Below, in pieces: positions 25,732-37,247 of a stretch of 64,000 nucleotides of DNA. The notes beneath the pieces are model-generated. The model was not told the origin of the DNA and ran no database searches. It saw only the letters and a program-made list of their open reading frames with translations. Source of the stretch: Gordius sp. MW1 (lineage: Eukaryota > Nematomorpha > Gordioida > Gordea > Gordiidae); contig OZ038531.1 in NCBI GenBank assembly GCA_964036665.1, forward strand, positions 8,246,168 to 8,310,167, read 5' to 3'. The translations under genes were made by a program, and so were the position numbers. Within the stretch, counting starts at the first letter, position 1. Every line of letters begins with the position of its first letter.

Positions 25732-27115
25732 TAATGCACAACACTAAAGATAATGACAGTAGTGTTATTCATATGATCTTACCCACAACTCAAAAGCAAA
25801 CATTTAAAGTCTATGAACCTTACTTTGCAGCTAAATCTGATCCATATTATTAGAAAAGGCAAAAATTGTCATACACAGAAATATGGAGGAAAAATGTTTT
25901 ACAAAGAGCAATAAAACAAGCTTTGATCTATAAATTAATAAGCTCGGGAACTATGTTTAAGGGGTAAGATGAATCATACAGATTACCAAGAAATTATTCT
26001 AAGTTTCTTAAGACCTTAAATATTTACGTAAAGTCGTAAACGCGCTTAAAGTGACATCACTACTTATCTGCACTGATAACACCATAGATGTAACTTTATC
26101 TACTATCTATCTAAAATCAAATCAATTTCTGGATTAATTTGATCAGTTAGATAATATCCATAAAACTATGTTTTCTACTATCTTGCCTAACTTGAAAATC
26201 TTTTATTTTCAGTAGCGTTGGGGGGGGGGGGGGTTTCGTGTTAGAACCCCCCCCCCCCATGGTCAAATTAAATTAAATTATTTTTTAAATTATACGAAAA
26301 AAATCAATTCTATTAATATGAGTATTGTTAATGTTGCGCATTGTCATGTATCCACGACAAACTCTAAAAAAGGGAACACTCCATTTAAGGAATGGTAGGC
26401 TATGGATCGTTAATTGGCTTCGAAAAGCGAGCGAAGGACGGAGGAAGGTTACCGAAGATAGGGTTAGTAGAGAAATAGAGCAAGGATACCAAAACAAGCC
26501 TATAAATCACGACTTGACCCGAAATAAGTGGCAGAGAAAGGCAAGGATACAACAAGACCTGGTAGTAAATAACGAATTGGCCTAAGATACGTTGCGGAGA
26601 CCTCGAACTGTCATTCGAAGATTCCAAGATTCTTGGAAGTTAAGGGCCATCCATCAAAAGTTGGCACGGAAAAATTTTTGAAAAAGTAAAGAAGTTTCAA
26701 GGATAAAAATACAAGCCAAGAAAATCGAACCTATAAAAGCCCCATGGAAACCGATACTCCGGAGAACTAGAAAGTTTCCCACTTGAACCAGTTTTCTCCC
26801 CTTTTTATCGCTAGAAATTATATTCCCGCACTATTATCATTGTACTGTAATTCGTTTCGTGGTTACAGAGTTACATACACCTATCGTTGTTATTTGAAGC
26901 GAAAGTGGCTAAATAAATTATTTGAAAATTGATATTAAAGGTGCTAAGGAAGAATAAAGGATAAAGGTTCCGTCAGCCCCAGTACTTCTCCCATTTTCCG
27001 AGATAAAACACTTCTCATTTCCCCGAGAACTTAACACGCTTATAGAAAAAAAAATTATTTTAATTAATTTGATATTTAATTTTAGATGAAATCTATTAAT
27101 TCTAACACTACTTAT
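25732..27115. other. Spacer with unclassified moderately GC stretch
   Basis: A G-run and C-run pair at 26219-26262 forms a near-perfect inverted repeat. About 26330-26990 is less AT-rich than its surroundings and may be an old repeat, but no domain, terminal repeat or tRNA-primer site was identified. No gene is called. Confidence 0.4.
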
Positions 27116-27420
27116 CAGAGGTCAGATTTGCTTGGAATTTTATGCCTGAACTCGGCCCGGTTTAATTTTTTAACCTCATTGCCCGCCCGAGCCCGCCCGA
27201 ACCCTTCTAGGTGTCCGTCCGGACCAGCCCAAAACATTAGAGCTGCCCGAAATGCCAGGCCCAAAATATTAAATTTGCCTGTTAGGCCCAAAATTTTGTG
27301 ATCTCACATTCTTTCAACACTATTAAAAAATAAGCATTAAATTAATGGCGTATATAAAACAAATAGCAATATTTAATTATCCCGGGCAAAATCTAATTTC
27401 CTATATTAATTGAAAGTCGG
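27116..27420 (+). repeat. GC-rich hAT-like element, left part
   Basis: It starts CAGAGGTCAGATTTG and continues with CCCGCCCGAGCCCGCCCG blocks, then an AT-rich part (AAATAAGCATTAAA). This parallels the element at 43716-44640 from about 43909 on. The right end was not found. Confidence 0.6.
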
Positions 27421-29300
27421 ATGATTTTTCCAAATGTAACTTTTAATCTTTAATTTTAATCCTAATAGGTCAAAAAACGTAGTATTTATCTTCTAAAATC
27501 TTTAGCTAGAGTTTATTTAAAATATTGTTATCATTGGCAAAACCACTCTAGGTCACAATATTTTAATATATTAATGATAGAAACATGTTAGAACGTTTAC
27601 AAAACATATAACAGCAAAATATTAATTAAATGCAGTCGATGTTTATGAAAATATTTGTGTCGCAATTTTTTAATTAAGTTTAAAGTATACATATTTTATA
27701 AATAATCTTACAATAAACAAAATTAGACTCCTCTTTTGGGTTAACCCGTATTTTACAAACATGATAAAAAATTAGAGTTTTTTAAAATGATCAAATTTTC
27801 TCCTTTCATTTCCGCACAGTATTGCCACTTAGCCTCAAAATCAAAATTTCTTGATAATACAGATAGACACATTTTAATTTAGCAAAAGTTTAAGAATATT
27901 TGCATTTTAGTTTTGTGCCTACTGAAGATAATGAATGGCTTGTTAAGAGAGATACTTTGAGTGAAATATACCAAAAAACTTTCCAAAATTAGTATCTTTT
28001 TCTAATGCTTTCACTTCTGACAAACATGTTTTAAAATGTTGTTAAATCTGTTGTTTTTGGGGAGATAATATTTTTTTGCCATAAAGTTAAGTTAATTTTA
28101 CATCGATAACTAATACTTTTGGGTCGGGTCGGGCTCTGGTTAAAAAATTTAAAACACTTTTAGGTCGGATCGAGTTCGGTTTAAAATGCTTTTTGGTCGG
28201 GTCAGGTTCGGTTTGAAAAAAGTGACTTTGCAGGGCTCTATCACAAAGTCATTTGTGACGAGTATTATACCCATCCGTTAAATAATAAAATACATAAGAT
28301 ACAAAAAACCAATTATTGCAAAACATTGGGGTGTATGTTTTGAAACGTTATTATTAAAAATGATGTAATCCAGGTTACTGAGAAAAATTTATATTCGCTA
28401 GAAATAGGGAAAAACAGGTTTTTATATAAGAATGTGATTCTGAAAGTTTGTAGGTAAAATTTATATATTTAAATAAAAATAATAAATATGATAATTCAAA
28501 TCTAATTAATTATAGTTGCTCATTTACCTCTTACGAAACACTGGGGGATATACCACTAGTTTGATTTTAATCATTTAGCGTTTTTAAGTTCTTTCACTGT
28601 TATAAGTGGAGAAATCTTATACTTTTTACATTTTGCTGTCTTTCGATCATTTTTGATTTTGTGACGAAGTGTTACTCCGTGAGTGGTTACTTTGTTTGCA
28701 AGCCTTGAGAACTTTAATATCAACTAATTAAATGGCTTATCGACAAAGCAGTTGGGCGGTTGGTTCCACCTCACCATCAGCATAATTTTACAAATCTGCT
28801 CAAACTTTTAGCTATTACTATTAATTTTCGCTACATAATACACAAAATACCCCTCTAAATTATTCGCCGTATTTAAACCTTTACAATAAATCTCTGCTAT
28901 TTTAAAGACTTATTAAAATTGTAATTTTTTATTAGAAAACAACCTCTCGGACCGATCAATAACTTTATAGCGTGCAAAACAATTATAAATATTTCATGAT
29001 TGTATATAAGTTTTTGATGTTAAATCCTATTTTGGTATTTAAGCTATAAGAGATTGCAAATTTTTGTTTAACTAAATCCTAAATTTTACTTTTTAAAACG
29101 TCCCCGCTTACCATTTGTAACTTTAACTCAACTGGCATAAGTTCTAATCGAGCTTAATAAATAAGTTTTAAATGTTTAAAATTGATCTACAATTTTATAC
29201 AACTCCTATAACTAGTGTACTATAATAAAAACCATTTATCAAAGAAATGTATTTATAACAGCCTATCTTTGATTCTTATGGATATTTTTTGGTAATACGC
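27421..29300. other. AT-rich spacer with one GC-rich repeat fragment
   Basis: No gene was recognised. A repeat fragment at 28110-28245 is listed separately. Confidence 0.45.
28110..28245. repeat. Fragment with GGTCGGGTCGGG blocks and AAGTGACTTTGCAGGGCTCT end
   Basis: Three spaced copies of a GGTCGG..GTTCGGTTT block are followed by AAGTGACTTTGCAGGGCTCT. The end matches the right half of the 84-bp element at 21804-21887 and reads as a hAT-type terminus (AGAGCCCTGC inverted). The other end was not identified. Confidence 0.5.
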
Positions 29301-31701
29301 TTTCTTCTTCTTTATTAAGTATTTTGTTCCACAGCTGTGGGGGTTGTTCCTGATAGGTTTCTTCCATCATGATGGGGTAAGTGCCATGTCTTGACTAATT
29401 TCCTTTGTTTTCATAACTTTATCGACCTGCCTTTTCCACGTGACACGAGGTCGTCCTCTTCCTCTATTCCGCGGTACTTCCATGTCTGGTACTTTCGATT
29501 ACTTAATTTGACTCCCTTCTTAATATATACCCATACTACTTAGCCGATTTTAATCATGTCCGCCAAAAGTTGAATACCCAATTTCGTCATGAGAATGTCA
29601 TTCGTCATATGGTCGAGCTTAGTATACCCCAAGCTCCATCATATCATTCACATCTCCGTGGCTTGTAATTGCTAATATTCTGTGGTATTTAATGCCCATA
29701 TTTCACTTCCATAAATTAACACTGGTCTTACAATGGATTTGTAAGCTTTGCTCTTCAATTATATTGGCATTTTCTTGGCGCACATTACACCGGATATACT
29801 TCGCCATTTAAGCTCTGTTGCGCAACCTCCCTCTCGATGTAACATCGAGCCGAGGTATGTAAACCTGGCCATTTAAGCTCTGTTGCGCAACCTCCCTCTC
29901 GATGTAACATCGAGCCGAGGTATGTAAACCTGTTTACTTTTGGGTACTTTAGAATTTAATCTAGAGATGGGGTGCCTGGCCTGTAACGTTCATCTCCATG
30001 TATAACTTTTTTCGGTCGTTGACCTTTAAACACTTTTCGGGCTTGTTCGAATACTTTCTCCTTTGCCTCTGCGCATAGTACTATATCATCGTTATATAGC
30101 ATACACCATGGCGATGAATTTTGAATGTCCTTCGTTATCGATATTTATATTATATAAAAAGTGACTTAAATCAGATCCTTGATTTAATTTAATTTCAACA
30201 TGAAAAGGTTTAGAGTCTCCAACTGTCGTCCTAACGCGCGAATTTGAAACTTCCTAAATATTTTTGATAAGCTTCATATATGCGTCAGATATTTTATTTT
30301 TTCAAATACCACCATATTATCGCGAGGGACCGTGCCATAGGCTTTTTCCTAGTTGATAAAGATCATCTGTAGGTCTTTTCTCTTTCACCATATTTATCCA
30401 TCATTTGTCTTAGGGAATAATTGGGTCGATTGTAGATTAGCCGGCCACAAATCCAAATTGGTTTATCGATATTTTCTCCTCGTTTTTCAGCCTTGTTACC
30501 AAGACCCCTTCCATAAGCTTAAAGGAGTGGCAAGTTAGCTTGATACTTCTGTAATTGCCACAGTCTTGAGGGTCTCCTTTGCCTTTAAATAAGGGTTTAA
30601 TTGTGCTTGCTCTCCATTGATTAATAATTTGCTCTTCTACCATATCTTGTTAAAAAGATCGCCATGGTGGTGACTCCTTCTTGACGGCATCGAGCAAAGC
30701 TTCCATAGGTATTCCATCTGAATCATTAGCTTTTCCCTTTTCCATCTTGTTCATTCGTGTCTTAACTTCCTCCTCCTGAAATTCGACACTTATGTTTGGC
30801 TCAATATCGGGAAGGGAATCGTTGTCATTTTTCCACCTTTCGTTTATTTCCTTTCTGCTTGAATAAGGTTTGACCCTTCTCGTTTTTGACTATTTTAAGG
30901 ATGCCAATATCGAGACTTTTCTTATCCTTTATTTTGGCCAATATGTACATAAGCCAGTCACCCCCTTTACGCATGCTTGGGATACTTGGAGAAGTTTTTC
31001 CCCTTCTTTGTTCTTCAGACCATGCCCATGGCTCCATGATTTTTTTCATACCCAAGGGGATCTTTCCCTAAGTGGTCGTTAAAATCTCAACAGTTAACCT
31101 TTCTTTGTGCAATATTCCTTGTATTTCCTTATCCAATGAATCGAATGATTCTCTTTCTCTGATTTCATACACCCAATTTGGGGAGCATACGCGCTCATAA
31201 CGGTTTGGAGGCCCCCTTGATCTGCAACCTGTCAGAACAACGCTTGACATCCACCACCATGTCCTTGAACGATTCACTTGGGACATTACCGACCCCGTTT
31301 TGACGATTTGGTGACCAATATAGAATAGTTTGTATCCTCCCCTAACTCCCGAGCTTTGGTTCCGTTCCACCCTGTTTCTTGTATGCAGGCGATTTGCCCC
31401 TTTGTTCTTTTTAGCATTTGTCCTCCCTCGGTGCACTTTCCCGTCAACATTCCTGCACGATCGCATACTTTCACAACTAATCTCCTTAATCGCCTTCGTT
31501 GTACCTCGGGCAGTAACCATAATATATTCTTCACATTGCACGTGCACGGTATGCAGTGCGCGTCGTTTATGGAGGGCGCCCTAGCTTTCTGTTGCAAAGT
31601 TTTATGTGAAACTATCACGATTTTGAAGTTGGTTTTTATAGCCGGTTTCCGACCTGACGCCCTCCATTTTTTACTACTTGGGACCATGGTAGGTAGTGTT
31701 A
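29301..31701 (-). mobile_element. RTE-type retrotransposon, second copy, decayed
   Basis: It is the same family as 7056-10129 in the opposite orientation. The endonuclease half (31068-31701) retains QETGWNGTKARELG and NDAHCIPCTCNVKN. The reverse-transcriptase half (about 30640-30440) retains QWRASTIKPLFKGKGDPQDC and LKNEEKISINQFGFVAG. It is about 0.65 kb shorter than the + copy, with many stops, frameshifts and deletions. The YADD region can be traced near 30085-30110. It carries a 65-bp tandem duplication at 29803-29932. Confidence 0.92.
29803..29932. repeat. Perfect 65-bp tandem duplication
   Basis: Units 29803-29867 and 29868-29932 are identical over all 65 bases. Both lie inside the RTE copy. 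Identity within otherwise heavily decayed sequence points to a recent event or an assembly artefact. Confidence 0.95.
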
Positions 31702-33142
31702 GTAAATTATAATACTGCTTGGTATTAATCCATTTAATAAAAAATGATCTTTTATGATAACATTCTATTGAAATAACACATATCATGAATCTTATGGAAG
31801 AAATCATTTGTTCAACTTATAATTTACACTGGATGGAATAAATTCATAATTATACTAAGCGATAAATTATGTTAATAGTAATCGCCCCCCATACTTAGAA
31901 AACCACCTCTCTCTTTTTGACTTTTGGCAGATTTCTTTAATATAGGTTTTTTACACCGAAAAGGTAAACTGTTTTGTAGTTTGTAAATGAATGCCCTTCG
32001 CTTTGGACACAATAGCGTATCCAATTCATAAAATTTCGTGTCACGGTGTTTGTAATTTAACTCCTCCGAAACAAACGTGATATTTAATTAATTCATGGAC
32101 ATAGCATGGATTAGTGGGGGGGGGCATATATCTTTTATAATATTTTTTTGCTCTCTGAATGATACTTGGGCTCCACTAAAGACATGCAGTAGTGGCCTGA
32201 AGCCCGGCCCGGGCTCGATAATTTATGATTTATGCCCGGTACTTTAATTTCATAGGCTCTAAAATCCCGACCCCTACATACAGCAGCAAGTAGTCTTAAA
32301 CTGTGTTAAAAACAATATAACATATTAAAAAAAAATAGATCAAGGAAGAAACCTACTTCTTATAGCTAAAAAGATTAAAAAGTTATTATATAAGGATAAA
32401 TTGATAAAACTAAACCTGTCTAGTCATTTGTGTTTTGAACTAAGATGGCTGTCTTAAAATGCTTGAGGCAATGATATTTGTGAAATAAAAATAGTAAATG
32501 AAGACTCGACGTCGACACTTATCTCAAAAGAATAAGATGAACAAATTGTTCAGGCTTTAATTACCTTTTCAAAAGTTTTTAATATTGCCAGTTATGAGAT
32601 GGGTAGAAAAAGATTTAAAAATGACTCTGAATTTGGTAGTTTTAAATTATTATAAATAGGAGAAACATTTAGGAATTTTTTTACTAAAAAGAGGGAATGG
32701 AAATGCCTCGCTTCTAGATGTCCAAAAATTTTTACGGTCTAAGTTATTTTAGACATTTGACATAAAATATCAAATTTCCTATGCTCTCAGTTTAAACGCA
32801 TTAAAATTTTAACACAGATTAGAAAAAATTTAGTTTTTGATGATGAGGTGAATAATCACAAATAAATTGATAATATTGCAAAGCCTATGCTTGGTCAGTT
32901 CAAGATAAATATGTAATATTTTTAAAGTTCATTTATAATTTTATATTTTTAATTGATGCGTCAAATTATATTCATTAAAAAACTTTAAGAAAAATATGTT
33001 TTGTCAGGATCATTTTAAGATTTCTATAATTATTGAAATTCCGAGCCATATTTAAATATGTAAAAATTTGGGCTCAGTTTAGGCTCTTATTATTTTAACA
33101 AAAATCGTAAGCTTGATATGAATTATAAAAATTACGCTCCTG
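31702..33142. other. AT-rich spacer, nothing recognised
   Basis: No gene was recognised. A CATGGACATAGCATGG stretch with a following G-run at 32096-32125 and a GCCCGGCCCGGGC block near 32200 look like repeat fragments but have no clear ends. Confidence 0.45.
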
Positions 33143-33304
33143 CCCATCTGGCGAAATCCCGATGTGGCGAATTTTCTAATAATTTGTTAATATTAGGCAA
33201 ATAATAATCTATAGTTAATCTAAAGTTAAGCTACATAGTCAAAATCGCTTAAGTGAGAATTTCTGGGCCTTAATTTAAAAAAAATTCTCATTTAAGCGAT
33301 TTTT
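33143..33304. repeat. Short element sharing ends with the Tigger locus
   Basis: The left end CCCATCTGGCGAAAT is the exact inverse of ATTTCGCCAGATGGG at 43661-43675. The right part has a near-perfect inverted repeat (33241-33262 against 33283-33304) around AAAATCGCTTAA. It is followed by TTTTTAGCACTTATAC, which resembles TTTTTATCACTTATAC at about 43266. A small non-autonomous relative of the Tigger-like element is likely. Confidence 0.5.
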
Positions 33305-34214
33305 AGCACTTATACGATTAATTTCATTATTTATTTAATTTATGAAGAGTTTTGCACTCGTGCTATATTTATGAAGCTATAGATTCCAAAAATTAATATC
33401 CGTAACATATAATTTATGTATATATACATAAATTATTTAGATAAAGTTAATATTTTAAGCATACTTAACTTTATGCACTTTTAATGCAAATCAGCAACAG
33501 CTGACATGTGTTGCATACATTTTAAATTTATAAATTTTCTAAAATTTACTATTTTAATAGATTCATATACAACACATTCAACAATTGGAGACATCTAAAT
33601 TTGTGGGGCAAATTTTGAATTTAAATGGACTCGATTGAAAACATGGGATTCTCCACGAAAAACAAATGGGCCCAAATATAAGCTTTTACAAGAAGGAAAT
33701 ATGGGAGTTTCACACAATAGTTTTAACTACCTCCGAAATATATTCAACATCAATGCTAAAACATTATCCGATGGATATCCTATCCCCCCTATTATTCTTT
33801 GCTTATTATTACCATACTCTGAAAACCTTTTATCAAGCTGGAGTTTAATTATCATATCAACAAATTTTTATTATTACTTTCCTATCCTCAAATAATTTTG
33901 ATGGATCTTTAAAAATTCTGAATCTTATTCCCCTGGGTTGTTAAGCTTTACTCTTTGGAACATATTATTTCTAATATTTTATGTGGTTTGTCGGCTGTCC
34001 CGGATTCATCATAATATTTAAATGACCACTTTAAAAAGAGGATTTAGCCTGGGATGGCAAAGAAGGGATCATCAAAACAGCTAATTCCTAGACAATCAAA
34101 ACCATGACAAATAAGACAATAATATTTCAACTACAATATTAATATTTTTTTAAATATATTTATTGATAATTAATAGTGATAAATTTTCTATGCCTCATTA
34201 ACTTAAATTAGGAT
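33305..34214. other. AT-rich spacer, nothing recognised
   Basis: Short open frames at 33635-33895 have no recognisable domain, signal sequence or splice context. No gene is called. Confidence 0.4.
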
Positions 34215-35340
34215 AACAGTTTAACTATCTTTTAAGACAAGGAAACTTGGTATAGTTTGTTTGTACGTTTTGCTGAAACTTACCCATCTTACCATATTTC
34301 TTATAATGCATGTATATCAGTTTAACTACTGGTCTTTATAAGTCAAGGGAACCTGGTATAGTTTGTTGTACCTTTGCCAAAACTTAACATATTTCTTATA
34401 ATGCATGTATGATAGCAAAAACCTTAGATAACTTTCTACTACCCAGCACATGCCACCATAAATCTTTAAGAATAGTGAGGGGGTGACCTTGAATACTACC
34501 CATAATAAACTTTACAGCAAGCATCCTAAGAATTTTATGGCTTTATCATTTGTGTGCTTTCACTTCTATTTAGCTTATATCCCCTGATATTCTCGCATTG
34601 CAGCATATCTCTTATATAATGCATTAATCACTCTATATTTATAAATGCATACCACATGTCTAGATAAAATATGTAAAATAAGTTGGTTTGGGTGAAGAGG
34701 AGAAGGTTTCCAAAATATCAATTTATGTTAACTATACATCATGAATTGCATGTAATTTTTTTGACATTAGGCAACATTTGATAGCTCCGTTAATATTTTT
34801 TGGCTTTGTTGAAGAGGAGAAGGTTTTTCAAAATATCGATTTATGTTAACTATACACCATTTGCACAAAATGGTTTGACATTAGGCAACAGTCGAGAGCT
34901 TCGTTACTATTTTTGCGTCATATTATACTTACTTAGCTTAAATCCCCAATCTTATAAGGTTTGCCAACTAGCATTTCTCATTATACGCACCATCGATAAA
35001 AAAAGCCTGCAAAACGATATTTCACAATTAAAAAATAGAAAAAACTTTGGAATATACGCCAATAATCGATTTTTATGTTAGCTTTATACCATGACATGAA
35101 TTGCATGAATTAGTTTGGCATTAGGCATCATTTGATAGCTTCGTTATTATTTTTGTGCCACATTATACTTAGCTTATATCCCCAATTTTATAAGGTTTGC
35201 CAACTAGCATTTCTCATTATACACACATATAATTTTATCTCATCTATTAGCATGGATAAAAAAAGCCTGCAAATCGATATTTGACAAATAAAAAATAGAA
35301 AAAACTTTGGAATATACGTCAATGACATGCTTAAATGATA
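34215..35340. repeat. Local tandem duplications
   Basis: A unit of about 100 bp repeats at 34218-34312 and 34319-34408 (ACCTGGTATAGTTTGTTG and CTTATAATGCATGTAT are shared). A second, longer unit recurs from about 34696, 34812 and 35060, sharing GAGGAGAAGGTTT, TTTGATAGCT.CGTTA, AAGGTTTGCCAACTAGCATT and AAAAAAAGCCTGCAAA. Copies differ by indels and substitutions. No coding function is seen. Confidence 0.7.
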
Positions 35341-36611
35341 TGATTAATTTAATAATAACAGATCTGCTACTGAATAGTTGAATCTTAGCTTTCGTTTTTA
35401 AACTGAGCAGGAAGTTTGAAATAAATGCAGAATATATTATTAAGTCTTGTGGGCGCGTTGAAAATTTAAATATTTGTTAGAAACAACGAAAAAAATGATG
35501 AAAGGCTTTAATTCAGGCTATTACTTCACATTTTTATATTCAAGTTTTTTGGGGGAAAAATACTTGAAATTTTTAAATGTTGGTGGTTAATGGCATCTTG
35601 CTATGCAAGTTATGGGTCGAGCTCCTAGTCAAATCTTAATGCACACTTACAGATTATTTCAATTCATTTGTGACATAAATAAATTCAGTCGAGGGAATAA
35701 ATTTGGAGTTAATCCTTTCGCGATGAGAAGAGTATTGAATATCATATTAGAATATGAAATTATTAAAATTCAAACTTCGAGCCCAAATGAATGCCTAACG
35801 AATTCGAATCCCTGCTTGAGAAATATTGAAAGCTATTTTAGAGAAAATTAATTATGTAGACATTTAGGAAGATACTGTTTGAATAATTTAGACAGAGGTC
35901 AATATATTTTACAATCCTTAATTGTAAATTTTTGAACGATCAGCGCTGTATTAGGTAGGAGACATCACTACTGGATATTTTTCCAAAAGATTTTCAACTT
36001 ATTTTTACTTTTATGAACCCAACTAAAGCATACCAAATACTAAAATATTTTTGAATACATACACACAGATTATATTGAATACAAATTGGAAAATATAAAT
36101 CATATAAATTCTAAAGCTTGAACACCCTGCTTCAAAATACCCCCCCCCCTGAATAATGACATTAGCTATTATTCCAAATCATAGTATATGAACTCTAACT
36201 AGATGAGCAACTTACTCCCAGTTCTTCCTATACAACAACCAATCCTCCTGAAGGAATTCTCTCATATCATGTCATGTCCCACCATGTTATATCAATAAAC
36301 GGATTTAAGGGAAGGCATTGCAACAAACATTTGGCTTACAACATCCGTTGACCTATTTATTCAGGACAATAAGACAATCATACATAGAATGTCAGACCTC
36401 CAAGTTAACATTAACAAAATGCTATGAATCGTATGTCAAATCTTTATCCGGCAATGATGAATCTATATCATGTATTATAAATAAATCTTTGTTTTGTACT
36501 TGTCTTATATTTGCATATCTTAGATTAATACTAAAAATGGTTTCTTCACATTTGAAATAAAACTAAACAATGGACAAAAATTACTGTGATAAGTTTATTT
36601 AAATATACAAA
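35341..36611. other. AT-rich spacer, nothing recognised
   Basis: Open frames at 35603-35851 and 36318-36560 have no recognised domain and no supporting splice structure. No gene is called. Confidence 0.4.
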
Positions 36612-36900
36612 TTATTTAGTAAAATATTGTGTTATAAGTTGCTGATGATTTTCACATATGACTTTTTTGGTATTAAAAGCAAAAGTGCTTTTTCTTCCAG
36701 CTTTGTAAAATAAACCTGTTTCATCACAAATGTAAATATTATCTGGATCATAAGATTCAAGAAACTGAGGTAATACTTTTTCTCTCCAATATGAAGCTGT
36801 AACAAAATCAGCACTACCCATTTCATTATTTGTAGAGTACATAGCAATTGATATTGTTCCTGGTACGGAATCTCTGTATCCAACTAGAATCTGGAATGCC
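36612..36900 (-). pseudogene. Tigger/pogo (CENP-B-like) transposase fragment, DDE part
   Basis: On the minus strand the frame reads through DFVTASYWREKVLPQFLE and NIYICDETGLFYKAGRKS. This is the start of the DDE endonuclease domain of Tigger/Jerky-type transposases, where the Asp of the DETGL box is the first catalytic residue. Only about 90 residues remain of a protein normally near 500. It may be the continuation of the N-terminal piece at 43003-43204, with the intervening 6 kb being later insertions. Confidence 0.75.
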
Positions 36901-37247
36901 TAAGATTATTATTTAAAAAATATAAATTTGTTCAAAAAGGCTAATTAAAAATTATAATAAAAACTTGATCATTGATGATAAAAATATTAATTTAAAAAAT
37001 TTACCTTCATTAAAATGATTTGAAAAAGATTTAGCCTTTGTAAGAAGCAAAGGACCATTAATTGCACGTTGTTACATAAAAATAAATATTAAACATAAGT
37101 CCACATACAATGCAACAATCACCTTTTTCATACACATATTATCCTTAAAATGTTCAGAGGTCTTTTTTATAAAACTAATATCTATATAATTTATATATAT
37201 CTTAATAATGGTTCACCAAATGCTTTAATTCCTAAAATAAGTTAAAA
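36901..37247. other. Flank or 5' leader of the retrotransposon
   Basis: AT-rich sequence between the Tigger fragment and the retrotransposon start codon. The true 5' end of the retrotransposon is probably within it but was not found. Confidence 0.4.

Noticed and set aside
26325-26585. 86-codon + strand open frame with many Arg and Lys
   Set aside because: No domain, splice support or family resemblance; probably old repeat sequence.
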